In this document: positions 17,162-25,977 of the stretch, one piece after another
Position numbering within the stretch: the stretch's first letter is position 1
How the letters are laid out: the number at the start of each line of letters is the position of its first letter
Source of the DNA: Opitutaceae bacterium
Lineage (GTDB): Bacteria > Verrucomicrobiota > Verrucomicrobiia > Opitutales > Opitutaceae
Direction of reading: 5' to 3'
Assembly: GCA_016794785.1 (NCBI GenBank)
Contig: JAEUHC010000002.1
Coordinates: 124,001-188,000 of the forward strand
DNA length: 64,000 bases
The notes under the pieces: generated by a model
Told to the model about the DNA's origin: nothing
Database searches by the model: none
Seen by the model: the letters and a program-made list of their open reading frames with translations, nothing else
Program-made: the position numbers and the translations under genes

Positions 17162-17544
17162 GATTGCTCGGTCGGACTCTTGTTCAGGGGATGCATGGCT
17201 CCGGCATGAAGGGCCGTCAGCGAGGCGGCGGCGAAATACAGGCACCGAAAGTGGTGCGGATTGGGAGCCTTCCGTGTGGGAGGGTTGGGCGCAGGAGTGG
17301 CGCTGGGCCCGGCCCGGAGCTCGTCGAGTTTCGCGCGGAGCTTCACCATGGTTTGCTCATGCTGATCGATCAGGAGCGTGAGGAAATCGACGTTGCCGGG
17401 GCTGCCGAGCCGCTCGAGGCGCAGCTGCTCGATCATATCGCCGTGCAGCGAGAGCAGCTCGGTGATCATGTGTTCCGAGTAGAGGACGGGATGCGGGTCA
17501 GGCAATTGGTGCGCGGTCTGAAGTAGGGAGAGCACGTTGTTCAT
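17158..17544 (-). CDS. Truncated Dps-like protein, C-terminal helices only
   Basis: The protein has 128 residues. Residues about 14-73 align with the second half of the full Dps encoded next to it: SEHMITELLSLHGDMIEQLR versus SSHMLASLLALHEEMIGQLR, and FLTLLIDQHEQTMVKLRAKL versus FLTSLMRQHEKTAWTLRAQI. The N-terminal helices carrying the ferroxidase His/Asp/Glu ligands are absent, so iron oxidation is not expected. The last 40 residues show no Dps similarity. It could be a partner or regulator of Dps, or a decaying duplicate. Its intact coupled frame favours expression. Confidence 0.7.
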   Translation of the reverse strand: MNNVLSLLQTAHQLPDPHPVLYSEHMITELLSLHGDMIEQLRLERLGSPGNVDFLTLLIDQHEQTMVKLRAKLDELRAGPSATPAPNPPTRKAPNPHHFRCLYFAAASLTALHAGAMHPLNKSPTEQS

Positions 17545-17588
17545 GGTGGATGGCGGTCGATCGCCGGAGTGAAGCGCGGGTCAGCAGC

Positions 17589-17610
17589 GCGGCCCGCAGA
17601 AGCGGGCCGC
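17589..17610 (-). terminator. Strong GC hairpin after the BON gene, possible attenuator
   Basis: GCGGCCCGC-AGAA-GCGGGCCGC is a perfect 9-bp stem with a 4-nt loop, placed 17 bp after the BON stop and before the truncated Dps gene. No U-tract follows, so it may be a processing or attenuation element rather than a full terminator. Confidence 0.5.
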
Positions 17611-17627
17611 ACTGAGCGGCGGCAGCG

Positions 17628-18380
17628 TCAGCTCTTCACGATCATCTCATTGGTGACCGACTTCACGCCGCGGACGTCGCGGGCGAGTTTCGTGACGAGC
17701 GATTTCTCCGCCTCGGAGGTCGCTTCGCCCGTGATGGTCACGACGCTGTCATTCGTGTTTACCTTGGTCTTGAGCGCGCTCGTGGACTTGTGGGTGAGGA
17801 GCGCGTATTTCAGCTGCGTGGTGATGGAGGCGTCGTCGATCTTTTCGCCCATCGTCTCGCGGCTGGCAGCGTTTTCCGGCTGCTCTCTCACCACGATGTC
17901 GTTCTTCACGGATTTCACCCCTTCGATCTCCTTGGCGTAGATCCCGGTGAGTTCCTTTTGCGCCATCGTGTCGGCCGTGCCGCTCAGGGTGGCGAGGCCG
18001 TCGTTGACGGCGACCTTCGTGCTAGTGGCGCTGACGTTGCCTTTCACCAGGAGGAGGCCGCGGATCTTGAGGGCCATCCAGCCATCCGAACGCTCGGGAT
18101 AGTCGGACTTGATTTTAATTTCGTTCTTCACCCGGGTGACGCCGGGGAGGTTTTCCACGGTGTCCTGGGCGAGGGCCTTTGCTTCCTTGTCCTGCACGGT
18201 GCCGGTGAGGGTGACGACACCGTCGGCGGCCTTCACCTTCACGTGATCCTCAAGGACGGTGCGGTAATTGTAGGAGGCCTTGGCGGCGGCCTCGATCTTG
18301 CGGTCGTCCTCATGGGAGGCGAACAAGGCAAGGGGGCTGCCGATTAGGGCAACCAGGAGCGATAGCGTTTTGTTTTTCAT
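17628..18380 (-). CDS. Exported protein with three BON domains (OsmY-like)
   Basis: The protein has 250 residues. A signal peptide (MKNKTLSLLVALIGSPLALFA) is followed by three BON repeats, each with the V-x-L-x-G-x-V and G-V-x-x-V-x-N-x-I pattern: GVVTLTGTVQDKEAK...GVTRVKNEI, GLATLSGTADT...GVKSVKNDI and SVVTITGEATSEAEK...GVKSVTNEM. OsmY-type proteins are periplasmic and induced by osmotic or stationary stress. It is the promoter-proximal gene of the minus-strand stress cluster and is divergent from the ECF sigma gene (142 bp between starts). Confidence 0.9.
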   Translation of the reverse strand: MKNKTLSLLVALIGSPLALFASHEDDRKIEAAAKASYNYRTVLEDHVKVKAADGVVTLTGTVQDKEAKALAQDTVENLPGVTRVKNEIKIKSDYPERSDGWMALKIRGLLLVKGNVSATSTKVAVNDGLATLSGTADTMAQKELTGIYAKEIEGVKSVKNDIVVREQPENAASRETMGEKIDDASITTQLKYALLTHKSTSALKTKVNTNDSVVTITGEATSEAEKSLVTKLARDVRGVKSVTNEMIVKS

Positions 18381-18521
18381 AGTCTGAGGCGCAGAGCATA
18401 CGCGGGCGACGCCGCGGCCGCTATGGGGCACTGACCTACCGTCGGGCATATTGAGGCTCAGCGCGGAGCTGCGCGGGTAACACCCCATGTTGGGTCACGG
18501 GCGGCTGGGGTAGGCTGGGGC

Positions 18522-19277
18522 ATGATCGCTTCCCCGGGATTTGGGTCCTGCCTCGAGACCGTTTGCGCCACGATCCGCCAGGCTCCGCGCACGCTGGGTG
18601 CGCGCAACGAGGCGCGCCACGACCGCGAATTGGTGCGGCGCTTCAAGGCCGAAGGCGACAAGGCGGCGTTCGCCGAGATCATGGAGCGCTACCGGGAGCG
18701 GATGTTCTCGGTCGCGTTTGGGGTGCTGAAAAGCAACGCCGATGCCGAGGAGATCGCGCAGGATGTCTTCATCCGCGCGCACCGGGGACTCGCCAATTTC
18801 CGCGGCGATTCCTCGCTCGGGACGTGGCTGCACCAAATCGCACTGAACCTGGCGCGCAATCGCTACTGGTATCACCACCGTCGGCGCCGGCATCTGACGC
18901 GCTCGCTCGATTGTGCTTTCAGCGCGGATATTCCGTCCTCGTTGTCCGACCTGATTGCCTCGGATGAGGCGGGCCCCGTGCGCGAAGCGCTCGTGAACGA
19001 ATTCTCGAGCATGGTCACCACCTGCATGGGGCAGCTGAGCGGCCACGCCCGGGAGATTCTCACGCTGCGCAATTCACTGAACCGCTCGTATGAGGAGATC
19101 GCCAAGGAACTCGGCATCGGCATCGGCACCGTGAAGAGCCGCATCGCCCGGGCCCGGAAAAATCTGCGCGCGCGGCTGGCGGAAACCTGTCCTGAGTTCG
19201 GGCCGGACGCCGTGCCGCAGGCGTGGTTCGGCGCGGTCCGTCCTCCATTGTGTGGCGTCGCCATGCTGCGGGCGTGA
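18522..19277 (+). CDS. RNA polymerase ECF-type sigma factor
   Basis: The protein has 251 residues. Region 2 is visible at FAEIMERYRERMFSVAFGVLKSNADAEEIAQDVFIRAHRGLANF with GTWLHQIALNLARNRYW, and region 4 at LTLRNSLNRSYEEIAKELGIGIGTVKSRIARARKNLRARL. A 35-residue N-terminal and a short C-terminal extension are unusual. No anti-sigma gene is adjacent on this strand. The divergent position next to the BON/Dps/YqjD-like cluster suggests it may control that cluster, but this is inference. Confidence 0.92.
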   Translation: MIASPGFGSCLETVCATIRQAPRTLGARNEARHDRELVRRFKAEGDKAAFAEIMERYRERMFSVAFGVLKSNADAEEIAQDVFIRAHRGLANFRGDSSLGTWLHQIALNLARNRYWYHHRRRRHLTRSLDCAFSADIPSSLSDLIASDEAGPVREALVNEFSSMVTTCMGQLSGHAREILTLRNSLNRSYEEIAKELGIGIGTVKSRIARARKNLRARLAETCPEFGPDAVPQAWFGAVRPPLCGVAMLRA

Positions 19278-19340
19278 GCTGCCGGGCCGGCCGTGCTGCG
19301 TGGGTGCATCCGACCGGAGGGCGTTGAAAAAAGGTCTGCC

Positions 19341-19405
19341 ATTCTGAGCGCAGCGAAGAATCCACTTTGATCTCCGCAACGCTTTCACTTCGCTGCGCTC
19401 AGAAT
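19341..19405. repeat. REP-like palindrome (ATTCTGAGCGCAGCGAAG arms)
   Basis: Perfect 18-bp arms lie at 19341-19358 and 19388-19405 around a 29-nt loop, and TGACA follows the right arm. It lies between convergent genes (ECF sigma and response regulator). It has the same design as the 6199-6274 element (TGTCATTnnGAG...GAAG.AATC), so it likely belongs to the same or a related dispersed repeat family. It may also act as a bidirectional terminator. Confidence 0.82.
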
Positions 19406-19436
19406 GACAAACGGGAGGACGTTTTCCGACGCGTTC

Positions 19437-20123
19437 TCAGACAATGGTCACCTGCACCCGGCTTTCGATGATGCCTTGCGCGATGGCGTAGCGCGTGAGG
19501 CCGGCGATTTCGTGGAGGTTGAGTTTGTCCATCAGGTTCTGCCGGTGCTTCTCGACGGTCTTGATGCTGATGCCGAGTTCGGCGGCGACCTGCTTGTTGG
19601 CATAGCCCTCCGCCACGAGTTGGAGCACCTCGGATTCGCGGGTGGTGAGCCGCGCGCCATCGGCCTTGCCCAGGCCATCCCGGCCCAGCGAGCGGCCTTT
19701 GATGCTGGCCATGCGCCGGGCGATGGCCGGGCTGAAGAATGATTTTCCCGCCGCCACTTCGTGGATCGCCTGCGCGAGGATTTCCGCGGAGGTCTGCTTC
19801 TCCAGAAATCCCGCGACGCCGGTGGCGACCGTGCGCTCGACATACTCGTCGTCGCTGTGCGCGGAGAGGATGATGATTCGGGCCGCGGGCCAAGCCGCGA
19901 GGATCTGGCGTGTGGCTTCGAGGCCGTTCAGCACCGGCATCGCGATGTCCATAAGGATCACGTCGGGCCGGAGCGCCGCGGCGAGATCGACGGCTTCACG
20001 GCCGGTCTGAGCCTGGCCGATGACCGCGAAGCGCCCCTCTGTTTCCAACAATGTGCGCAGTCCTTGGCGCACGATGGCGTGATCCTCGGCGAGCAGGACG
20101 GTGATGGGCTTGGCGGATGTCAT
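19437..20123 (-). CDS. NarL/LuxR-type response regulator
   Basis: The protein has 228 residues. The receiver domain has the acidic pair ED (AEDHAIV) and the phospho-acceptor Asp in VILMDIAMP, then Ser in ILSAHSDD and Lys in FLEKQTS. The LuxR HTH is at the C-terminus (LTTRESEVLQLVAEGYANKQVAAELGISIKTVEKHRQNLMDKL). It starts 3 bp after the stop of the giant histidine kinase gene and is almost certainly its partner. Its DNA targets are unknown. Confidence 0.95.
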   Translation of the reverse strand: MTSAKPITVLLAEDHAIVRQGLRTLLETEGRFAVIGQAQTGREAVDLAAALRPDVILMDIAMPVLNGLEATRQILAAWPAARIIILSAHSDDEYVERTVATGVAGFLEKQTSAEILAQAIHEVAAGKSFFSPAIARRMASIKGRSLGRDGLGKADGARLTTRESEVLQLVAEGYANKQVAAELGISIKTVEKHRQNLMDKLNLHEIAGLTRYAIAQGIIESRVQVTIV

Positions 20124-20126
20124 GGT

Positions 20127-23100
20127 TTATTTAGCCGGGGGGGGGGGGGAAGGCACATCCGCACGCACAGTCGTGCCTTGGCCGGGGGACGATTCGATGA
20201 TCAGGGTCCCGCCGATCATCTCGACGCGTTCCCTCATGCCGAGGAGGCCGAGGCGTTTGTTGGTGCGGGCGTTGAGCGCCTGCGGGACTTGGAACGATTT
20301 GCCGTTGTCGCGCACCTCCATCCGGATCGCATCGGGGATTTCCGCGATGGTGATGGTGACGGCGGTGGCGCCGGCATGGCGCACGACATTGTTGAGCGCC
20401 TCCTGGGCGACGCGGTAGAGCACGGTGCGCCGCGCGCTGTCGAGGGCCTCGACGCCGGCAAAGGACGTCAGGTGAATCTGGATTTTTTTTCGCGCCGCGA
20501 TTTGCTTCAGGTAGGCGTGCAGCGCAGGGATGAGGCCGAGGTCGTCGAGCACCGCGGGCCTCAGATCGCGGGCAAACCGATGGACGGCGGTGATGGATTT
20601 CTCGACGAGCCGCTGGGTGCGGACGATCTTCGCCTTCACGGCGCGGAGGCCGAGTGAGGCCGCCGAGCCGAGGGCCGCGAGCTCGACGCTGATGCCGACC
20701 AGGGTCTGCACCACATCGTCGTGCAGCTCGCGGCTGATCGCGCGCCGCTCGTCCTCCTGCGCGGTGAGGAACTGGCGCGTGAGGTGCCGCAGCTTTTTCT
20801 GCATGAACTCGGATTCCTGCAGGAGTGCGCGATACTGCTCGCGGCCCGCGCGGATGGAGGCGATGGAGGCTTCCAACTGCGTGTTGGTCGCGGTGAGCTC
20901 CGCGGTGCGCACCGCGACGACGCTCTCTAGCTGGGCGGCGTGCCTGGATAATTCGCTGCGGGCGGCCGTCAACGCATCCTCCGTGAGCTTGCGCTCGGTG
21001 ATGTTGCTGAAAAGCACGGCGATCTTGCGGCTTTCGTTCCCGCCGAGGCGGAAGGCATAGACGTCGAACCAACTGTCGAGCGCCTTGGCCTCGTTGATGA
21101 AGCGCTCGGGCTTGCCGGTGAGCGCCACCCGGCCATAGGCCTGATACCAATGCGCCTCGTGCCGGGGGGCGAGTTGGCGCATCCGCTTCCCGACGGCGTT
21201 GCGCAGTCCGGTCTGGTGCGCGAAGGAAGGGTTGACCTCGAGGAAGCGGTAGTCGCGGGGGCGGCTGCTTTTGTCGAAGAGCACCTCGATGAGGCAGAAG
21301 CCCTCGTCGATGGAGTTGAACAGGGTGCGATACCGGCCCTGGCTCTCAAGCAGCGCGGCCTCGGTGCGCTTGCGCTCGGTGATGTCGCGGATGTTGCACT
21401 GGATCACGTCGTGGCCGTTCTCGCGGTAGCGGTTGCTGACGAACTCCACTTCGCGCTGCTGGCCCTTTTTGGTCTTGAGCGGGAGATCTTCGTAACGGAT
21501 GAAACCGTTCTTGTTCAATTCGAGAAAGGCCTGCCGGCTGGCGGCCTCGTCCTTGAGCAGCCCGATCTGCCAGAGTTCCTTTTGGAGGAGTTGCTTTCGC
21601 GTGTAGCCGAGAAAATTCAGGATATACGGATTGGCGTCGGTGATTTTGCGCGTCGCCGGGTCGAGGATGAGAATCCCGTCCTTGGCCGCCTCGAAGAGCC
21701 GGCGGTAGCGTTTTTCCGAGCGCGCCAGATCGGCCTGCGCCTCCTGCATCTCGGTCACGTCGCGCAAGCCGAGGAGGATTTTTTCACGGTGGCCCGGGCC
21801 CTGGAGCAGCGTGCGGGCGTCGAGCAGCAAGGTGCGGCGACCGCCGGGCCTGAGCGTGACCGTGATCTCGAAGTCGTGGAACGGGCGGCGCCGCGGCAGG
21901 ACCGCCCGCAGAAGCGCGCGCAGCCGGGGATTTTCCCAGTGGCCGTCGCCGAGGGCGAAGAAGTCGCGGCCTTCCACCTGCGCGGAGGTGGTCCGGAAGG
22001 CGGCGTGGAACGCGGCGTTGACGCGCCGCACGCGCAGCTCGCCATCGAGGATCAAGAACGGCTCGCGCACGGAGCCGAGGATGGCCTCGGCAAAGTCGCG
22101 CGCGTGGGCGACGGCCTGCTGCGATTCCTTCACCGCGTTGATGTCCATCAGCACGATCACCGCGCCGTCGATCTTGCGCTCCGCCGTCAGGTAGGGACGC
22201 ACGCGCAGCAGGAACCAGCGGCCGTCGCGGTCGCGCACCTCGCGCTCGCACTCGCGCCCGCCGGCGATCACCGCGGCGGCGAGCGCATCGAGATCGGTGA
22301 GATCGAGCGTGTGCCGGATCTGGCCGATGGGGCGGCCGACATCGGCGGGGGCGAGGTTGAATTTTTTCTCGGCCGGCGCGCTGAAGCGGCGGACTGTGCG
22401 ATCGCGCCCAAGGAGGACGACGGCGAGCTTGGTCGAGGCGTGGAGGTTGGTGAGGTCGGCGTTGAGGCGGTTGAGCTCGGTGTTGCGGCTGACCATCTCA
22501 TCGTTGACGGTCGTGAGTTCCTCGTTGGTGGACTCCAGCTCCTCCTTCGAGGTCTCGAGCTCCTCGTTGAGGCTCTGCAGCTCCTCGTTGGCGGACTGGC
22601 CCTCCTCGCAGGAAGCCTGGAGCTCCTCGGTGGCCGTCTCCTGCTGCTCCCGGATCGACTGCAGGTAGTCGCGCGACTCCGCGAGTTCGCGCTCCAGCTC
22701 GGCGATGCGGGCGGTTTCCTCGCGGCGGCTGGCGGCAGGCGGCTCGCGGAGGGGCGCGCGGGCGGCCGGGTGCGCGGTGCGGTCGGCGTCCTCGAACAGG
22801 ACCAGAAAGCAGCGCTCCTTGAGATTCTTGAGTGGCACGACCACGAGGTGGACGCGGCGGGATTCGCCGTCGTGCGTGGCGCGCACGTTGTCGGTGCGCG
22901 CGGTGCGGTCTTCCTTCTGCGCGCGGGCGATGGTGGCGCGGAGCGGGAGCATGAGGCCGGCGCGCGCCATCTTGAGCAAATCGAAGCTGGCCTTGCCGGT
23001 GGGCGGCTCGAGATAGGGGCCGGTCGAGCCGCGGAATTGGAGGATTTGCAGGCTGGCGTCGATGAGCACGCCGGGCGGGGCGAACTGGTTCACGGTCACG

Positions 23101-24746
23101 CGGTCGGCCTCGCGCTCGGCGTTGAGCTCGCCGCGGAAGGCGTCGGCGGCGGTGCCGGCCTTGGGCGGCGGCAGGGCGGGGGCGCGGAGATTCTTTCCGG
23201 CGGGCGTGCGGGTGCCTGGCGCCGTTTTGACGGGCAGGTGGAACGCGAGGGTGGGCGCGGTTTTTTTCACGAAGAGTTTCTGCTTCTTGTCCACCGGCGC
23301 GAACAGCTCGGTGAAGCCGCCGATGGACTCCGAGGCGCCGAGGAACAAGAAGCCGCCGGGCTTGAGCGCGTAGTGGAACGTCGGCAGCACCTTCCGCTGC
23401 AAGCTCGGCTCGAGGTAGATCATCAGGTTGCGGCAACTGATGAGGTCCATCCGCGAGAACGGCGGATCGCCGATGAGATTCTGCCGCGCGAAGACGACGA
23501 GCTCGCGCAGCGGCTTGATCACGCGGTAGCCGCCCTCCTCCTCGGTGAAGTAGCGCCGCAGCCGATCCGGCGAGACGTCCTGCACGAGCGTTTTCGCGTA
23601 GAGCCCGTGGCGCGCCTTGTCGAGGCTGGCGTCGTTGAGATCGGTGGCGAAGACCTGGAGCTGCCGCGGGTGCGGGATTTTTTTCGCGCTCTCGGCGAAC
23701 GTCATCGCGATGGAATACGCCTCCTGCCCCGTGGAGCAGCCGAGCACCCAGACGCGCAGCGGATCGGTGCCGCCCTGCCGCAGCAGGCGCGGGAAAACCT
23801 TGCGTTGGAGGACGGCGAACGCCTCGGCGTTGCGGAAAAATCCCGTCACGCCGATCAGCGTGTCCGAGTAGAGCGCGTCGAGCTCGGCGGGGTGCTTGCT
23901 CAGATAGGCGGCGTAGCGCGCGAGCGTGGCGTGCCTGGTCAGCAGCATGCGCCGCGCGATGCGCCGGTGGATCGTGCTGGGCTTGTAGAGGGAAAAATCC
24001 ACGCCCGTGTGCGCGCGCAGCAGCGCGAAGATCCGTTCGTGCCCGCCAGGCCGCGCCGGGCCGGCGGCGAGGGTGGCCGGGGGAGTTTCTGCCGGCGCCG
24101 CAGTCTCGCCGGCGACCAGCGGATGCCGCGCGATCCGCGCGAGTTCGCGGGCGATGGCCGCGGGCGCTAGCACGAAGTCCACGCAGCCCGCCGCGACCGC
24201 GCTGCGCGGCATCGAGTCGTATTTCGCCGAGGCGTCCTGCGCGAAGGTGAGCCCGCCCGCGGCCTTGATGGCCTCGAGCCCGAGCGTGCCGTCCGTCGCG
24301 GTGCCGGAGAGGATCACGCCGATGGCGCGCTCGCCCACGTCCTTCGCCAGCGCCTCGAAGAAGAAATCGATCGAGCGCGGCGCGGCCCGGCCCGGTGTGC
24401 GCGGGAGCAGCTTCAGCACACCGCGCGTGAGGCCGAGGCCGGTGTTGGGCGGGATGACATAGACGTGGTTGGGCTTCACTCGCAGCTTGTCGGTCACGTC
24501 TCGCACCGGCATCGCGGTGGCGCGCGCGAGCAGTTGCGTGAGCGCGCTCGCGTGCTGCGGATCGAGGTGCTGCACGAGCACGAAGCCGAGGCCGGTGTCG
24601 GCCGGCAGTCGCTTCAGTAACTGCGTGAACGCCTCCAAGCCGCCCGCCGACGCGCCGATTCCCACGATGGGAAACCCCCGCCCACCTGGGCGCCGGACTG
24701 ATGGTCCGCGTCGAGGCGCGGGCGATGGCGTGCGGGCCACCTTCAT
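20127..24746 (-). CDS. CheB-CheR-multi-PAS hybrid sensor histidine kinase
   Basis: The protein has 1539 residues from ATG 24746; a longer frame adds 48 unlikely residues. The order is as follows. A CheB methylesterase domain spans about 25-210 (GIGASAGGLEAF, nucleophile Ser33). A CheR-type methyltransferase domain follows at about 230-490 (VWVLGCSTGQEAYSIAM, ISCRNLMIYL). A long Glu-rich coiled coil (EELQSLNEELETSKEELEST) precedes several PAS domains. HisKA_3 has the phospho-His 1342 (ISRELHDDVVQTL), and the ATPase N-box is ALNNVVRHA. No receptor segments are seen, so it is cytoplasmic. Such fusions link methylation chemistry with a NarL-type output, here the adjacent response regulator. Confidence 0.93.
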   Translation of the reverse strand: MKVARTPSPAPRRGPSVRRPGGRGFPIVGIGASAGGLEAFTQLLKRLPADTGLGFVLVQHLDPQHASALTQLLARATAMPVRDVTDKLRVKPNHVYVIPPNTGLGLTRGVLKLLPRTPGRAAPRSIDFFFEALAKDVGERAIGVILSGTATDGTLGLEAIKAAGGLTFAQDASAKYDSMPRSAVAAGCVDFVLAPAAIARELARIARHPLVAGETAAPAETPPATLAAGPARPGGHERIFALLRAHTGVDFSLYKPSTIHRRIARRMLLTRHATLARYAAYLSKHPAELDALYSDTLIGVTGFFRNAEAFAVLQRKVFPRLLRQGGTDPLRVWVLGCSTGQEAYSIAMTFAESAKKIPHPRQLQVFATDLNDASLDKARHGLYAKTLVQDVSPDRLRRYFTEEEGGYRVIKPLRELVVFARQNLIGDPPFSRMDLISCRNLMIYLEPSLQRKVLPTFHYALKPGGFLFLGASESIGGFTELFAPVDKKQKLFVKKTAPTLAFHLPVKTAPGTRTPAGKNLRAPALPPPKAGTAADAFRGELNAEREADRVTVNQFAPPGVLIDASLQILQFRGSTGPYLEPPTGKASFDLLKMARAGLMLPLRATIARAQKEDRTARTDNVRATHDGESRRVHLVVVPLKNLKERCFLVLFEDADRTAHPAARAPLREPPAASRREETARIAELERELAESRDYLQSIREQQETATEELQASCEEGQSANEELQSLNEELETSKEELESTNEELTTVNDEMVSRNTELNRLNADLTNLHASTKLAVVLLGRDRTVRRFSAPAEKKFNLAPADVGRPIGQIRHTLDLTDLDALAAAVIAGGRECEREVRDRDGRWFLLRVRPYLTAERKIDGAVIVLMDINAVKESQQAVAHARDFAEAILGSVREPFLILDGELRVRRVNAAFHAAFRTTSAQVEGRDFFALGDGHWENPRLRALLRAVLPRRRPFHDFEITVTLRPGGRRTLLLDARTLLQGPGHREKILLGLRDVTEMQEAQADLARSEKRYRRLFEAAKDGILILDPATRKITDANPYILNFLGYTRKQLLQKELWQIGLLKDEAASRQAFLELNKNGFIRYEDLPLKTKKGQQREVEFVSNRYRENGHDVIQCNIRDITERKRTEAALLESQGRYRTLFNSIDEGFCLIEVLFDKSSRPRDYRFLEVNPSFAHQTGLRNAVGKRMRQLAPRHEAHWYQAYGRVALTGKPERFINEAKALDSWFDVYAFRLGGNESRKIAVLFSNITERKLTEDALTAARSELSRHAAQLESVVAVRTAELTATNTQLEASIASIRAGREQYRALLQESEFMQKKLRHLTRQFLTAQEDERRAISRELHDDVVQTLVGISVELAALGSAASLGLRAVKAKIVRTQRLVEKSITAVHRFARDLRPAVLDDLGLIPALHAYLKQIAARKKIQIHLTSFAGVEALDSARRTVLYRVAQEALNNVVRHAGATAVTITIAEIPDAIRMEVRDNGKSFQVPQALNARTNKRLGLLGMRERVEMIGGTLIIESSPGQGTTVRADVPSPPPPAK
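20137..20149. repeat. 13-bp G homopolymer at the kinase C-terminus
   Basis: A run of 13 G (C on the coding strand) encodes the last Pro codons of the kinase, seven codons before its stop. Slippage would only change the final few residues, since stops occur in all frames within about 15 bp, one of them overlapping the regulator's ATG. Confidence 0.85.
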
Positions 24747-25017
24747 GGGGCAAAGGAACTGATCCGCGAAGTAAACGCGCGTCGCCGCGAAAAAGCGATG
24801 GGGTAAAACCCTGCCACCCGAAATGGCCGCGCCGGAAGAATCGCCCGTCCAGTCGTGCAACCGTGCGGCGCGTTGGGTGTCCGAATTCACCGATGCAGGA
24901 AACCAAACAATCCGGGGCCGGGTGTTTCAGCGCGACGGCCACGCACAAAATCATGCGCCGCCGCTGCGGCGCGGGATGCCTCTCGGGTTGTAGCACGGGG
25001 TTTGCTATGGTGAGTTC

Positions 25018-25959
25018 ATGGCCTCGCCTGTGACTCCACTCCCGAAATTCGATCTCACGGTGCGCGTGGGCTGCAGCCTCGCCTACGAGGTCACGGGCAC
25101 GGCTTCGCTGCTCCTGAATTTGAAACCGCGTCCGGATCGCAACCATGCGGTGATCTTTGAGGCGCTCGCGCTGGGGGCCAATCTGCCCGCCGAGCATTTC
25201 GAGGACAGCCACGGCAACCGTGTCTGCCGCGTGACCCTCGCGCCCGGAGCGAATTTTTTCCGCCACGACGCGATCGTCGCGGTGTCGTCGCAGCCCGACA
25301 ACCACGGCCTGCGCGTCAGCGTCCCGGAGGCGCCGCACGAACTGCCGCCCGACGTGCTGCGCTACACGCTGCCGAGCCGGTATTGCGATTCGGACAAGCT
25401 GACCAATTTTGCGTGGGAAAAATTCGGCCAGATCGAGCACGGCCTGCCGCGCGTGCAGGCGATCAGCAAATGGATTCACGACAACCTCGAGTATCGCTAC
25501 CTGTCCGGCCGCGCGGATTTCTCGGCGTGGGATGTGTTGCAGCGCGGCTACGGGGTGTGCCGCGATTTCGCGCACCTCGCGATCGCGCTGAACCGCACCT
25601 TCAATCTCCCGGCGCGCTACGTGACCGGGCACATGCCCGACATCGGTTTCCCCGATCCGGAAAACCACATGGATTTCCACGCCTACGCCGAGGTCTATGT
25701 CGGCGGCCAGTGGTTCACGACCGACGCGCGTTTCCACGTGCCGCGGATCGGCCGGATCAAGGTGTCCTGCGGGCAGGACGCCGTGGACGGTGCCTTCTCG
25801 ACGATCTACGGCGGCGCGACGCTCACCTACTTCCAAGTCTGGGCCTATCAAGTGGCGCGCGGCACGGTGGGCGTGGGTGACCCGCTCGATTTTTCCCGGC
25901 GGCTCGACAACCGCTGGACCGTGCAGACCGAGGCGCCGTATGCCGCGGGCGCGATCTAG
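25018..25959 (+). CDS. Transglutaminase-like (cysteine peptidase fold) protein
   Basis: The protein has 313 residues. The catalytic triad is Cys181 (RGYGVCRDFAHLAIAL), His221 (MDFHAYAEVYVGG) and Asp236 (WFTTDARF), the standard PF01841 arrangement. The N-terminal beta-rich part (LTVRVGCSLAYEVTG) is typical of the bacterial transglutaminase-like family. No signal peptide is seen, so it is probably cytoplasmic. It may act as a protease or amide hydrolase; the substrate is unknown. It is divergent from the giant kinase, with 271 bp between the starts. Confidence 0.9.
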   Translation: MASPVTPLPKFDLTVRVGCSLAYEVTGTASLLLNLKPRPDRNHAVIFEALALGANLPAEHFEDSHGNRVCRVTLAPGANFFRHDAIVAVSSQPDNHGLRVSVPEAPHELPPDVLRYTLPSRYCDSDKLTNFAWEKFGQIEHGLPRVQAISKWIHDNLEYRYLSGRADFSAWDVLQRGYGVCRDFAHLAIALNRTFNLPARYVTGHMPDIGFPDPENHMDFHAYAEVYVGGQWFTTDARFHVPRIGRIKVSCGQDAVDGAFSTIYGGATLTYFQVWAYQVARGTVGVGDPLDFSRRLDNRWTVQTEAPYAAGAI

Positions 25960-25977
25960 CGCCGGCATCGCTCCCGC

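Noticed and set aside
21150..24170. 1006-codon open frame on the plus strand opposite the giant kinase
   Set aside because: It mirrors the codon bias of the real gene, has no recognisable domain and begins inside it. The minus-strand frame has clear CheB, CheR, PAS and kinase motifs.
22498..25968. 1156-codon minus-strand frame overlapping the kinase and transglutaminase genes
   Set aside because: Arg/Pro-rich shadow of other frames with no domain; it runs antisense through a well-supported transglutaminase gene.
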